This document shows positions 1 through 5,551 of a stretch of 5,551 nt of DNA, one piece after another. Made by a program: the position numbers and the translations under genes. Location: contig CANFOR010000187.1 in assembly GCA_947448675.1 (NCBI GenBank), positions 1-5,551 of the forward strand, read 5' to 3'. Within the stretch, counting starts at the first letter, position 1, and every line of letters begins with the position of its first letter. The notes below the pieces were generated by a model. The model was given only the letters and a program-made list of their open reading frames with translations, searched no databases and was not told the DNA's origin. Origin of the DNA: Betaproteobacteria bacterium. GTDB taxonomy: Bacteria > Pseudomonadota > Gammaproteobacteria > Burkholderiales > Burkholderiaceae_C.

Positions 1-621
1 CTGGACAGGCTCAAATTAGCGCGTGTGGCCATCATCGCCAACAGCATGGGCGGCATGTTGGGCGTGCATTTTGCGCGCCGCTACCCTGAGCGGGTGAGCG
101 CCTTGGTGCTCGAAAATCCGCTCGGTTTAGAAGACTACAAACTCAGCATCCTGCCGCAAAGCACCAGCAATTTGGTGCAACTGGAAATGGCGCAAACGCC
201 CGCGACGTACCGCAACTTTTTAAAGAGCTATTTCCCGCATTGGACGAGCGAGACCGAGCGCTTGGTTGAAGTGTTTGCGCGTGTGCAAAAAAGCGGCGAA
301 TACCCACGCTTTGCCCGCATCTCGGCCCTGACCTACCAAATGATTGACGAAGGCGGCATCTACCAAGAGCTACCCTTGCTGCAAGTACCCACGCTATTGG
401 CCATTGGCCAACTTGACCGCACAGTGTTTGGCCGGCGCTTTGCGCCGCCCGAGGCGGTGAAGGCCCTGGGCAACTTCCCGGTGCTCGGCAAAGCAGCGCT
501 TGCGCGCATACCGCACGCCAAGCTGGTAGAGTTTGCCGATGTAGGCCATGTACCGCACATGGAAGTGCCTGCGCAGTTCCATGCGGCAGTGTTGGACTTT
601 TTAAAGGATGTTGCGCCATGA
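1..621 (+). CDS. Alpha/beta hydrolase, C-terminal part (5' end outside window)
   Basis: This is the last ~206 residues of an alpha/beta-fold hydrolase. The frame is open from base 1, so the GTG at 25 is an internal valine and the true start lies left of the window. The nucleophile elbow reads A-N-S-M-G-G with the candidate catalytic Ser at 43-45; it fits the small-x-Ser-x-small rule, although the first small residue is Ala and not Gly. The likely acid is the Asp at 415-417 (in G-Q-L-D-R) on the usual strand after P-T-L-L-A-I-G. The likely base is the His at 547-549 (in D-V-G-H-V-P-H), followed by a helix typical of the C-terminus. The missing N-terminal part should hold the H-G oxyanion motif. 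The fold class is clear, but the substrate cannot be read from the sequence; esters or C-C bonded ring-cleavage products are both possible for this family. The stop codon overlaps the ATG of the M20 gene (ATGA), indicating operon structure and translational coupling. Confidence 0.9.
   Translation: MDRLKLARVAIIANSMGGMLGVHFARRYPERVSALVLENPLGLEDYKLSILPQSTSNLVQLEMAQTPATYRNFLKSYFPHWTSETERLVEVFARVQKSGEYPRFARISALTYQMIDEGGIYQELPLLQVPTLLAIGQLDRTVFGRRFAPPEAVKALGNFPVLGKAALARIPHAKLVEFADVGHVPHMEVPAQFHAAVLDFLKDVAP
603..608 (+). promoter_or_regulatory. Shine-Dalgarno for the M20 peptidase gene
   Basis: AAAGGA lies 9 bases before the ATG at 618, inside the last codons of the upstream hydrolase. It supports the 618 start, which overlaps the preceding stop. 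Confidence 0.6.
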
Positions 622-2132
622 ATGCTCCCTTGAACAAAGAAATCCCCGCCGCTGCGCTCGACGCGGCCTTGGCCCTGGGCCAGGTTAGCGCGCAGTGGGA
701 CAGCAGCATCGTGCCCGCACTGAGCCGCTACATCGAAGTGCCAGCCAAGTCGCCCGGCTTTGACGCCGACTGGGCTTTGCACGGCCACATCGACAGCGTG
801 GTGCGCAGCGCAGCCGCTTGGGTTGAGGCGCAAAAAGTCGCTGGCCTCAAGCTAGAAGTGTTGCGCTTGCAAGACGCGCAAGGCCTGCCGCGCACGCCTG
901 CTATCTTTTTTGAAGTGCCCGCCACCCAGGTAGGCAGCACCGACACCGTGCTGATGTACGGCCACCTCGACAAGCAACCCGAGTTCAGCGGCTGGCGCAA
1001 GGACCTCGGCCCCTGGACGCCTAAGTACCAAGACGGCAAGCTCTATGGCCGAGGCGGAGCCGACGACGGCTACGCGGTCTACGCCAGCATTGCGGCCATC
1101 CAAGCGCTCAAAGCGCAAAACACGCCGCACCCGCGCATTGTGGGTTTGATCGAAAGCTGCGAAGAGTCGGGGTCGTACGACCTGCTGCCCATCATCGACG
1201 CGCTGCGTGCGCCACATCACAACCGCCTAGGCGATGTCGGCTTGGTGATTTGCCTGGACAGCGGCGCTGGCAATTACGAGCAACTCTGGCTTACCACCAG
1301 CCTGCGCGGCATGGCCTCGGGCACGCTCAAGGTACAGGTACTCACCGAAGGCGTGCACTCGGGTGACGCCTCGGGCCTGGTACCCAGCAGCTTTCGCATC
1401 ATGCGCCAGGTACTTGACCGCCTGGAAAACAGCGCCACCGGCCGCTTGCTGCCCGCCAGCTTCCATTGCGAAGTGCCGCCTGAGCGCTTGGCGCAAGCGC
1501 GCGCTACGGCGGCGATATTGGGCGACGAGCTCTACAAGCGCTTCCCCTGGGCGCACTACGACTGCGGCGGTTCCACCAGTTTTGCACTGCCCACCACCAC
1601 CGACCCGGTAGAGGCCCTGCTCAACCGCACCTGGCGGCCCACGCTCAGCGTGACCGGGGCCGAAGGCCTGCCCGCGCTCCAAGACGCAGGCAATGTGCTG
1701 CGGCCCTACACCGCTTTTAAGCTCTCGCTGCGCCTGCCGCCTTTGGTGGACGCTGCCCAGGCCGTGCAGCAACTCAAAGCCCTGCTGGAAGACAACGCGC
1801 CCTACCAAGCCAAGGTTACCTTTGAGGGCGGCGGTGGCGCGACGGGCTGGAACGCACCCACAACCGCGCCCTGGTTTGAAAGCGCTTTGCACGCGGCCAG
1901 CCAAGCCCACTTTGGCGCGCCCTGTGGCACGATTGGCCAAGGTGGCACCATCCCGCTGATGAGCATGCTAAGCCAGGGCTTCCCCAAAGCGCAAATGATG
2001 GTTTGCGGTGTGCTCGGCCCCCAATCCAACGCACACGGGCCGAATGAGTTTTTGCATGTGCCTTACGCCAAAAAGCTCACCGCTGCTGTTGCGCAGGTGA
2101 TCGCCAGCTACCCCAGCCACACCGCCCAGTGA
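618..2132 (+). CDS. M20-family metallopeptidase/dipeptidase (carnosinase-like)
   Basis: This is a 504-residue di-zinc M20 hydrolase, predicted to cleave dipeptides or related amides in the cytoplasm; no signal peptide is visible. The metal and catalytic residues can be followed in order: H116-L-D118 (first zinc ligand and its partner), D149 in G-A-D-D-G (bridging Asp), E182-E183 in C-E-E-S-G-S (general base and zinc ligand), D214 in C-L-D-S-G (zinc ligand), H247 in V-H-S-G at the lid domain, and H473 in N-A-H-G-P-N-E (last zinc ligand). The lid/dimerisation domain runs at roughly 225-400 and the catalytic domain is split around it. The length matches the CNDP/carnosinase-like branch better than the shorter ArgE/DapE enzymes. 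The common D-D/N-K-G motif is here D-D-G, without the Lys. The gene starts within the stop of the upstream hydrolase and lies 7 bases before the next hydrolase, so it is probably the middle gene of an operon. Exact substrate is unknown. Confidence 0.93.
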   Translation: MNAPLNKEIPAAALDAALALGQVSAQWDSSIVPALSRYIEVPAKSPGFDADWALHGHIDSVVRSAAAWVEAQKVAGLKLEVLRLQDAQGLPRTPAIFFEVPATQVGSTDTVLMYGHLDKQPEFSGWRKDLGPWTPKYQDGKLYGRGGADDGYAVYASIAAIQALKAQNTPHPRIVGLIESCEESGSYDLLPIIDALRAPHHNRLGDVGLVICLDSGAGNYEQLWLTTSLRGMASGTLKVQVLTEGVHSGDASGLVPSSFRIMRQVLDRLENSATGRLLPASFHCEVPPERLAQARATAAILGDELYKRFPWAHYDCGGSTSFALPTTTDPVEALLNRTWRPTLSVTGAEGLPALQDAGNVLRPYTAFKLSLRLPPLVDAAQAVQQLKALLEDNAPYQAKVTFEGGGGATGWNAPTTAPWFESALHAASQAHFGAPCGTIGQGGTIPLMSMLSQGFPKAQMMVCGVLGPQSNAHGPNEFLHVPYAKKLTAAVAQVIASYPSHTAQ

Positions 2133-2139
2133 GCCGCAT

Positions 2140-2982
2140 ATGACACCTTCCAACCTGTCTACCTTCACCGCCAGCGACGGCACCAATTTGGCCATGCAGC
2201 ACTGGCCGGTGGCCGAGGGCATGCGCACGCACGGCACCGTGCTCTTGGTGCATGGCCTGGGCGAGCATGTGGGTCGCTACAACCATGTGGCGGGGTATTT
2301 GAACACCCTGGGTTTTAGCGTCGTGGGCTATGACCAATACGGCCATGGCGAGTCGGGTGGCGCACGCGGCACCTTGAGCAGCGAAACCCGCCTACTTGAC
2401 GACCTGGCCGATGTCATAGACAGCCTGCGCCCGCCCGGTCGACCTGCGCTGCCCCTGCTGCTGCTCGGGCACAGCTTGGGTGGTCTGGTAGCCGCACGAT
2501 TTGTCTCGCTCAATATGCGGCCGGTCAGCGGCTTGGTGATGTCTTCCCCTGCGCTCGACCCTGGCTTGAATGCATTCCAAAAATTCCTGCTGGCCATATT
2601 GCCACGCTGGCTGCCCAACCTGCAAGTGGGCAATGGTTTGAAAGTGGATTTTTTATCGCATGACGCCAACGTTGTGCGTGACTACCGTGCCGATCGCTTG
2701 GTACACAAAATGGTCTCACCGCGCTTGGCCCACTTCATTGCCGACGCTGGCGTGGCCACCCGCGCGGCCGCGGCGCATTGGCGTGTGCCCACGCTTTTAC
2801 TCTACGCGGGTAATGACAAATTGGTTGATCCCATGGGCAGCAAAAAATTTGCCAAGCAAGCACCCCACCACTACGTGCAAGCGCATTGCTTTCATGACAT
2901 GTACCACGAGATTTTTAACGAGCCCGGCCATGGCACGGTCTTGGCTGCATTAGGCCAATGGCTGGCCCGCAATATTAAGTAA
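2140..2982 (+). CDS. Alpha/beta hydrolase, monoacylglycerol lipase/lysophospholipase type
   Basis: This is a complete 280-residue serine hydrolase of the Hydrolase_4 (PldB/monoglyceride lipase) family, expected to release fatty acids from monoacylglycerols, lysophospholipids or similar esters. The family signature H-G-L-G-E-H-V-G-R-Y is at 38-47 (H38-G39 contributes to the oxyanion hole), followed by Y-D-Q-Y-G-H-G-E-S (64-72). The nucleophile elbow G-H-S-L-G-G places the Ser at residue 112. The likely acid is D226 in G-N-D-K-L-V-D and the likely base is H256 in M-Y-H-E-I-F-N-E. Residues ~140-200 form the variable cap that determines substrate choice. No signal peptide or lipobox is seen, so it is probably cytoplasmic or loosely membrane-associated. 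Only 7 bases separate it from the M20 stop and no good Shine-Dalgarno is present (GTGAG overlapping that stop is the best candidate), so translation may depend on re-initiation. A hairpin follows its stop directly. The family assignment is firm; the substrate is inferred. Confidence 0.92.
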   Translation: MTPSNLSTFTASDGTNLAMQHWPVAEGMRTHGTVLLVHGLGEHVGRYNHVAGYLNTLGFSVVGYDQYGHGESGGARGTLSSETRLLDDLADVIDSLRPPGRPALPLLLLGHSLGGLVAARFVSLNMRPVSGLVMSSPALDPGLNAFQKFLLAILPRWLPNLQVGNGLKVDFLSHDANVVRDYRADRLVHKMVSPRLAHFIADAGVATRAAAAHWRVPTLLLYAGNDKLVDPMGSKKFAKQAPHHYVQAHCFHDMYHEIFNEPGHGTVLAALGQWLARNIK

Positions 2983-3006
2983 ATCTGGCGCTAAGGCGCG
3001 CCAGAT
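2983..3006. terminator. Hairpin between convergent genes, probable bidirectional terminator
   Basis: A perfect 9-bp GC-containing stem (ATCTGGCGC at 2983-2991 pairing with GCGCCAGAT at 2998-3006) encloses a 6-base loop. It starts immediately after the stop of the + strand lipase and lies 12 bases beyond the stop of the - strand YidB gene. The placement between convergent operons fits a shared terminator. No clean T-tract follows on either side: the - strand side is T/A-rich, and on the + strand five T's occur only at 3025-3029. Its efficiency as a Rho-independent terminator is therefore uncertain. Confidence 0.65.
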
Positions 3007-3018
3007 ATGCGTGTAATG

Positions 3019-3483
3019 CTACGATTTTTGTAGCAATCCGCCGAGCATTCCCATCAAATCGCCCGAGTTGCCTAAGCCACCAGCAGGGGCCTGGCCGTTG
3101 GGTGTGAGGTGGTTGATCAGGCCAGGCAGCATTTGCGCCAAAGAGCCTGCTGCGTCACCATGGCTCATGCCCAGTTTGGCAGCGATGTCGCCCATCGCGC
3201 CACTGCCCAGCACCTGGCTGAGTTGGTCGCCGCTGATGGCCTGGTTTTGCCCATTGCCGATCCAGGAGTTGACCGCGTCGCCCATGCCCGCTTGCTGGAA
3301 CTTGCCCACCAAGCCACCCAGGCCACCGTGCGCACCGTCATTGCTGAGCATGCCGGTGACCACTTGCAGCATTTGCGGGTTGCTGGCCACCATGCCGATG
3401 ATGCTGGCCAAACCACCGCCACCAGCCGCTTGCTGCTGACCACCGCCCATGACTGCGCCCAAAACAGAATCAAGTAAGCCCAT
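3019..3483 (-). CDS. YidB/DUF937-family protein of unknown function
   Basis: This 154-residue, very glycine-rich protein matches the YidB-like (DUF937) family; E. coli YidB is somewhat shorter. The start reads M-G-L-L-D-S-V-L-G, followed by a G/Q/A-rich stretch at 13-24. The family core follows: L-G-G-L-V-G-K-F-Q-Q-A-G at 55-66, D-A-V-N-S-W-I-G at 69-76, then I-S-G-D-Q-L-S-Q-V-L-G at 83-93, and the helix A-A-K-L-G-M at 101-106 leading to L-P-G-L-I-N-H-L-T-P-N-G at 119-130. A second Gly/Met/Leu-rich tail (136-150) ends in L-L-Q-K-S. No enzyme motif or signal peptide is seen; the family has no settled biochemical role, and none is proposed here. It is the last gene of a probable rsmE-MFS-yidB transcription unit, with its own strong ribosome binding site. 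The name yidB is a family-level label and not proven orthology. Confidence 0.88.
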   Translation of the reverse strand: MGLLDSVLGAVMGGGQQQAAGGGGLASIIGMVASNPQMLQVVTGMLSNDGAHGGLGGLVGKFQQAGMGDAVNSWIGNGQNQAISGDQLSQVLGSGAMGDIAAKLGMSHGDAAGSLAQMLPGLINHLTPNGQAPAGGLGNSGDLMGMLGGLLQKS

Positions 3484-3488
3484 GTGAA

Positions 3489-3494
3489 ACTCCT
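3489..3494 (-). promoter_or_regulatory. Strong Shine-Dalgarno of the YidB-family gene
   Basis: On the - strand AGGAGT lies 5 bases before the ATG at 3483, in the 22-base gap after the MFS stop. It is the strongest ribosome binding site in the window and fixes the start. It suggests that this gene is translated more strongly than, and independently of, the MFS gene upstream. Confidence 0.8.
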
Positions 3495-3505
3495 GCGTTA
3501 AAAAA

Positions 3506-4675
3506 TTAAGAAGTGCCCATACTACGCTTGTTTAGCAGTAAATAGATGACGGCCATACCCGTAAGTACTACCGGCAGCAGCGAGCCCCAGTTCAAAAGCT
3601 GCCAGCCCTGGGTGGTAACCAGCAGGCCCGAGGCAAAAGACGTCACGGCCAAAGTGGCAAACACGCAAAAATTTAAAGCTCCCTGGGCGCGGTCTTTTTC
3701 CTCAGGCGTGTAGGCTTGCAGCGACAGTGTGGTGCTGCTGGTGAAGACAAAGTTCCAGCCCACGCCCAGGGCAAACAGCGCCACCACAAAGTGCGCAACG
3801 TCCACCCCCGAGAGCGCGGTGGCAATGCACAGGGCATTGAGCGACACGCCCACACCCATGATGGGCAGCGCGCCAAAGCGTTTGATGAGGTGCCCAGTAA
3901 CAAAGCTGGGCGCAAACATGCCGATCACATGCCACTCCAGCACCAAGGCCGTGGCCGAGAAGGGCAAGTTGCATTGCTGCATGGCAATCGGCGTGGAAGC
4001 CATCAGCAGGTTCATCACGCCATAGCCCAAGGCACCGGCAGCGGCTGAGACGATGAAGATCGGCTGGCGCATGATCTGCGCCAAAGGCCGCCCGCCCTGC
4101 GTGGCTTTGCCGGTGGCGCGCGGCGGAAAATCGATGCAAGCCAGCAGTGCGATGGACAACAGCGCAACCCCCGCCAGTGCCACATAAGCTCCCACAAAGG
4201 GCACGGCAAACAGGCCGCGCGTGGCTGCCGCCATATTCGGCCCCAGCACCGCGCCAATTAGGCCACCAGCCATGACCAAAGACACGGCTTTTTCGCGCCC
4301 CGAGGCCTCGACCAATTCTGCCGCCGCAAAGCGGTAGAGCTGGGCATTGGCATTGAAGTAGCCCGCCACCACGGTGGCCAAGCAGAGCAGATAAAAGTTG
4401 TGGCTCCAGGCCGCGTAAGCGCACAGCAGGGCCGACGCAAAGGCCACCGCCGCACCAAGTTGAAAAGAAATTTGGCGCCCATAGCGGCTTTGCGTGGCCG
4501 CGACCAATTGCGTTGACAACGCGCCGCCCACTACGTAGCCCATCACCGGCAGGGTGGCCATCCAGCCCCAGGGGGCGAGCGCGAGTCCGACCAAACCGTT
4601 GATCGCAATAAAGGTGACGTTGTTGGTGAGAAACAGGCCTTGTGCGGCGGCCAGCAACCAAAGCTTGCGGTTCAT
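3506..4675 (-). CDS. MFS transporter, substrate unknown
   Basis: This is a 389-residue Major Facilitator Superfamily permease of the inner membrane, of normal length for a 12-helix carrier. Hydrophobic segments occur along the whole chain, for example ~5-30, 36-60, 70-90, 95-115, 132-152, 158-180, 205-226, 243-262, 268-288, 292-312, 336-354 and 362-381. A hydrophilic central loop rich in Arg/Lys/Gly lies at ~183-203. Visible MFS marks are a degenerate motif A in the 2-3 loop (S-R-Y-G-R-Q, 63-68), its second-half counterpart G-H-L-I-K-R-F-G (261-268), and G-x-x-x-G-P (141-146), which resembles the antiporter motif C. Motif C hints at export, but the substrate cannot be told. A conserved-looking G-V-G-W-N-F-V-F plus T-P-E-E-K-D-R-A-Q-G segment (304-332) should help place the subfamily. 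The ATG overlaps the rsmE stop (ATGA) and no good Shine-Dalgarno is present, so translation is probably coupled to rsmE. Confidence 0.92.
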   Translation of the reverse strand: MNRKLWLLAAAQGLFLTNNVTFIAINGLVGLALAPWGWMATLPVMGYVVGGALSTQLVAATQSRYGRQISFQLGAAVAFASALLCAYAAWSHNFYLLCLATVVAGYFNANAQLYRFAAAELVEASGREKAVSLVMAGGLIGAVLGPNMAAATRGLFAVPFVGAYVALAGVALLSIALLACIDFPPRATGKATQGGRPLAQIMRQPIFIVSAAAGALGYGVMNLLMASTPIAMQQCNLPFSATALVLEWHVIGMFAPSFVTGHLIKRFGALPIMGVGVSLNALCIATALSGVDVAHFVVALFALGVGWNFVFTSSTTLSLQAYTPEEKDRAQGALNFCVFATLAVTSFASGLLVTTQGWQLLNWGSLLPVVLTGMAVIYLLLNKRSMGTS

Positions 4676-5472
4676 GCCTGTAGTGTAAGCGCCACCAAGG
4701 CAGCCAAGGGCGCGGTCTCGGCACGCAGCACGCGCGGGCCCAGGCTCAGAGGCGCAAAGCCCTGCCCTATGGCCAAGGCTTCTTCTGCGCTGCCCAGGCC
4801 TCCCTCGGGGCCCGAGAGCAACGTATACGACAGCGCATCGGTGCTGGCAGCGGCCTGCTGCACACTCTGCGCTGCACTAGCGAGCGAGAGCACATAGCGC
4901 ACGCGGGTGGCCTGCGCGCTAGCCGCTGGTACCGCGCTGCTAGGTGCAGGTGCTGCGCTGCTTTGCGTGGCCGCTGCTGCACCTAGCGCCAGCCACGGCT
5001 CAAGGTGCAGCAGCGGATGCACGCGCGGCACACGGTTGCGCCCACACTGCTCGCAAGCGGCAATGGCAATGGCCTGCCAATGGGCCTGCTTTTTCTCGGC
5101 CCGCTCGCCCGCCAAGCGCAGCACACTGCGCTCGGTGGTCAAGGGCTGGATGCTGGCCACGCCCAACTCGGTGGCCTTTTCGACCAACCAGTCCATGCGC
5201 TCGTTGGCCGGGATGCCCAGGGCCAGGTGCACGGCGCGACTGGCTTCGCGTTCGATGGGCTGGTACGCCTCTAGCTGCAAGGCAACATTGCTGCGGCCCA
5301 TCTGCGTGATGCGTGCCGACCATTCGCCGCCCTGGCCATTGAAGACCGTCAAACTCTGGCCGGGCTGCATGCGCAAAACTTGCACGTGGCGCGACGCTCC
5401 AGCAGGCAGCTCAAAGGCCATGTTGGCCTGCCAAACGGTGTTTGGTTCGGTGGCGATAAAAATACGTGCCAT
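4672..5472 (-). CDS. rsmE: 16S rRNA (uracil(1498)-N3)-methyltransferase RsmE
   Basis: RsmE transfers a methyl group from S-adenosylmethionine to N3 of U1498 in 16S rRNA of the 30S subunit. The 266 residues show an N-terminal PUA-like RNA-binding domain (about 1-72, with R-H-V-Q-V-L-R-M near 28-35) and a C-terminal SPOUT (knotted) methyltransferase domain. The SPOUT motifs are M-D-W-L-V-E-K-A-T-E-L-G-V at 93-105, T-E-R-S-V-L-R at 113-119, A-A-C-E-Q-C-G-R at 138-145, the SAM-binding S-G-P-E-G-G-L at 220-226, and G-P-R-V-L-R-A-E-T-A at 245-254. The protein is ~20 residues longer than E. coli RsmE because of an Ala/Ser/Pro-rich insertion at about 162-189, between the E-Q-C-G-R and G-P-E-G-G motifs. 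The ATG at 5472 is the only plausible start, since an in-frame stop lies four codons upstream. No clear Shine-Dalgarno precedes it. It is the first gene of the - strand block, overlapped at its end by the MFS gene. Confidence 0.96.
   Translation of the reverse strand: MARIFIATEPNTVWQANMAFELPAGASRHVQVLRMQPGQSLTVFNGQGGEWSARITQMGRSNVALQLEAYQPIEREASRAVHLALGIPANERMDWLVEKATELGVASIQPLTTERSVLRLAGERAEKKQAHWQAIAIAACEQCGRNRVPRVHPLLHLEPWLALGAAAATQSSAAPAPSSAVPAASAQATRVRYVLSLASAAQSVQQAAASTDALSYTLLSGPEGGLGSAEEALAIGQGFAPLSLGPRVLRAETAPLAALVALTLQA
4939..4987. repeat. Perfect 11-bp inverted repeat inside rsmE
   Basis: GCTAGGTGCAG (4939-4949) is perfectly complementary to CTGCACCTAGC (4977-4987), with a 27-base GC-rich loop. 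It lies inside the rsmE coding region and encodes part of the Ala/Ser/Pro-rich insertion (residues ~162-178). It could form a hairpin in DNA or mRNA. No terminator-like T-run follows. Confidence 0.75.
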
Positions 5473-5478
5473 GAATGC

Positions 5479-5535
5479 TTGCTACAAAATATATAGCTGA
5501 CTACGCACTATCCATGCGCTTTGCAGCCGTTTTTT
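5479..5535. repeat. Short palindromic, AT-rich intergenic element upstream of rsmE
   Basis: The segment holds two nested imperfect palindromes. One is GCTA...TAGC (5481-5497) around an A/T-rich centre. The other is GCTG (5496-5499) with CAGC (5524-5527) enclosing CGCA (5504-5507) with TGCG (5515-5518) around a 7-base loop, followed by a T-run (5530-5535). From memory, segments of this design (GCTA-A/T-TAGCTG, then a GCGC-type palindrome, then GCCGTTTT) recur between genes in Comamonadaceae; that match was not searched. It occupies most of the 79 bases from 5473 to the window end and overlaps the region where the rsmE promoter should be. A TATATT (- strand, 5488-5493) could act as a -10 box, but no matching -35 is evident. 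Confidence 0.45.
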
Positions 5536-5551
5536 AGGACTAGAAATAAGA

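Noticed and set aside
25..27. GTG as a possible true start of the first hydrolase
   Set aside because: The frame is open to base 1, and a start here would leave only six residues before the nucleophilic Ser, omitting the N-terminal half of the alpha/beta core. It is an internal Val of a truncated gene.
1227..1940. 237-codon open frame on the - strand opposite the M20 peptidase
   Set aside because: The composition is that of an antisense shadow (Gly/Ala/Arg-rich, no motif), and the + strand frame has all M20 catalytic residues.
3018..3034. GCTAC/GTAGC hairpin as a second terminator
   Set aside because: The stem has only 5 bp, the T's sit in the loop and not after the stem, and it spans the yidB stop codon. 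The 9-bp stem at 2983-3006 is the better candidate.
3378..3450. Gly/Gln/Ala-rich N-terminal coding region of the YidB-family gene as a simple-sequence tandem repeat
   Set aside because: The codons vary and no unit repeats in tandem; Gly-rich stretches are normal for this family.
3702..4724. Long open frame (340 codons) on the - strand overlapping the MFS gene in another frame
   Set aside because: Its product is rich in His, Arg, Trp, Gly and Cys with no recognisable motif, while the overlapping 389-residue frame has a full set of membrane helices and MFS motifs. It is a by-product of high GC coding sequence.
4907..5500. 197-codon open frame on the + strand opposite rsmE
   Set aside because: It is a shadow of the clearly recognised rsmE frame and has no family features.

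Overview
The window looks like an ordinary chromosomal stretch of a betaproteobacterium, most likely Burkholderiales/Comamonadaceae (Rhodoferax, Limnohabitans or Acidovorax-like). This rests on the moderately high GC content, the character of the proteins, and a short AT-rich/palindromic intergenic segment at the right end that resembles a repeat I remember from Comamonadaceae genomes. The assignment is inference, since no rRNA or marker tree is available here.

Layout: two gene blocks converge on a hairpin near position 2995. The left block is on the + strand: the 3' part of an alpha/beta hydrolase (cut by the window edge), an M20-family metallopeptidase that overlaps it by an ATGA junction, and 7 bases later a second, complete alpha/beta hydrolase of the monoacylglycerol lipase/lysophospholipase type. 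The tight packing implies one operon whose promoter lies left of the window. The right block is on the - strand: rsmE (16S rRNA m3U1498 methyltransferase), an MFS transporter overlapping rsmE by ATGA, and 22 bases further a YidB/DUF937-family protein with a strong Shine-Dalgarno.

Function: the left block encodes three hydrolases (ester/lipid and amide/peptide bonds) and may serve catabolism or scavenging, with no sequence clue to the exact substrate. The right block combines a housekeeping rRNA modification enzyme with an exporter/importer of unknown substrate and a small glycine-rich protein of unknown role. Nothing ties these three together biochemically, although their spacing suggests co-transcription.

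I see no mobile element, CRISPR array, tRNA or rRNA, and no convincing new system. The points most worth a second look are an Ala/Ser/Pro-rich insertion in RsmE whose DNA carries a perfect 11-bp inverted repeat, and the repeat-like element upstream of rsmE. No stretch longer than 300 bases lacks a gene; the longest non-coding piece is the 79 bases at the right end.
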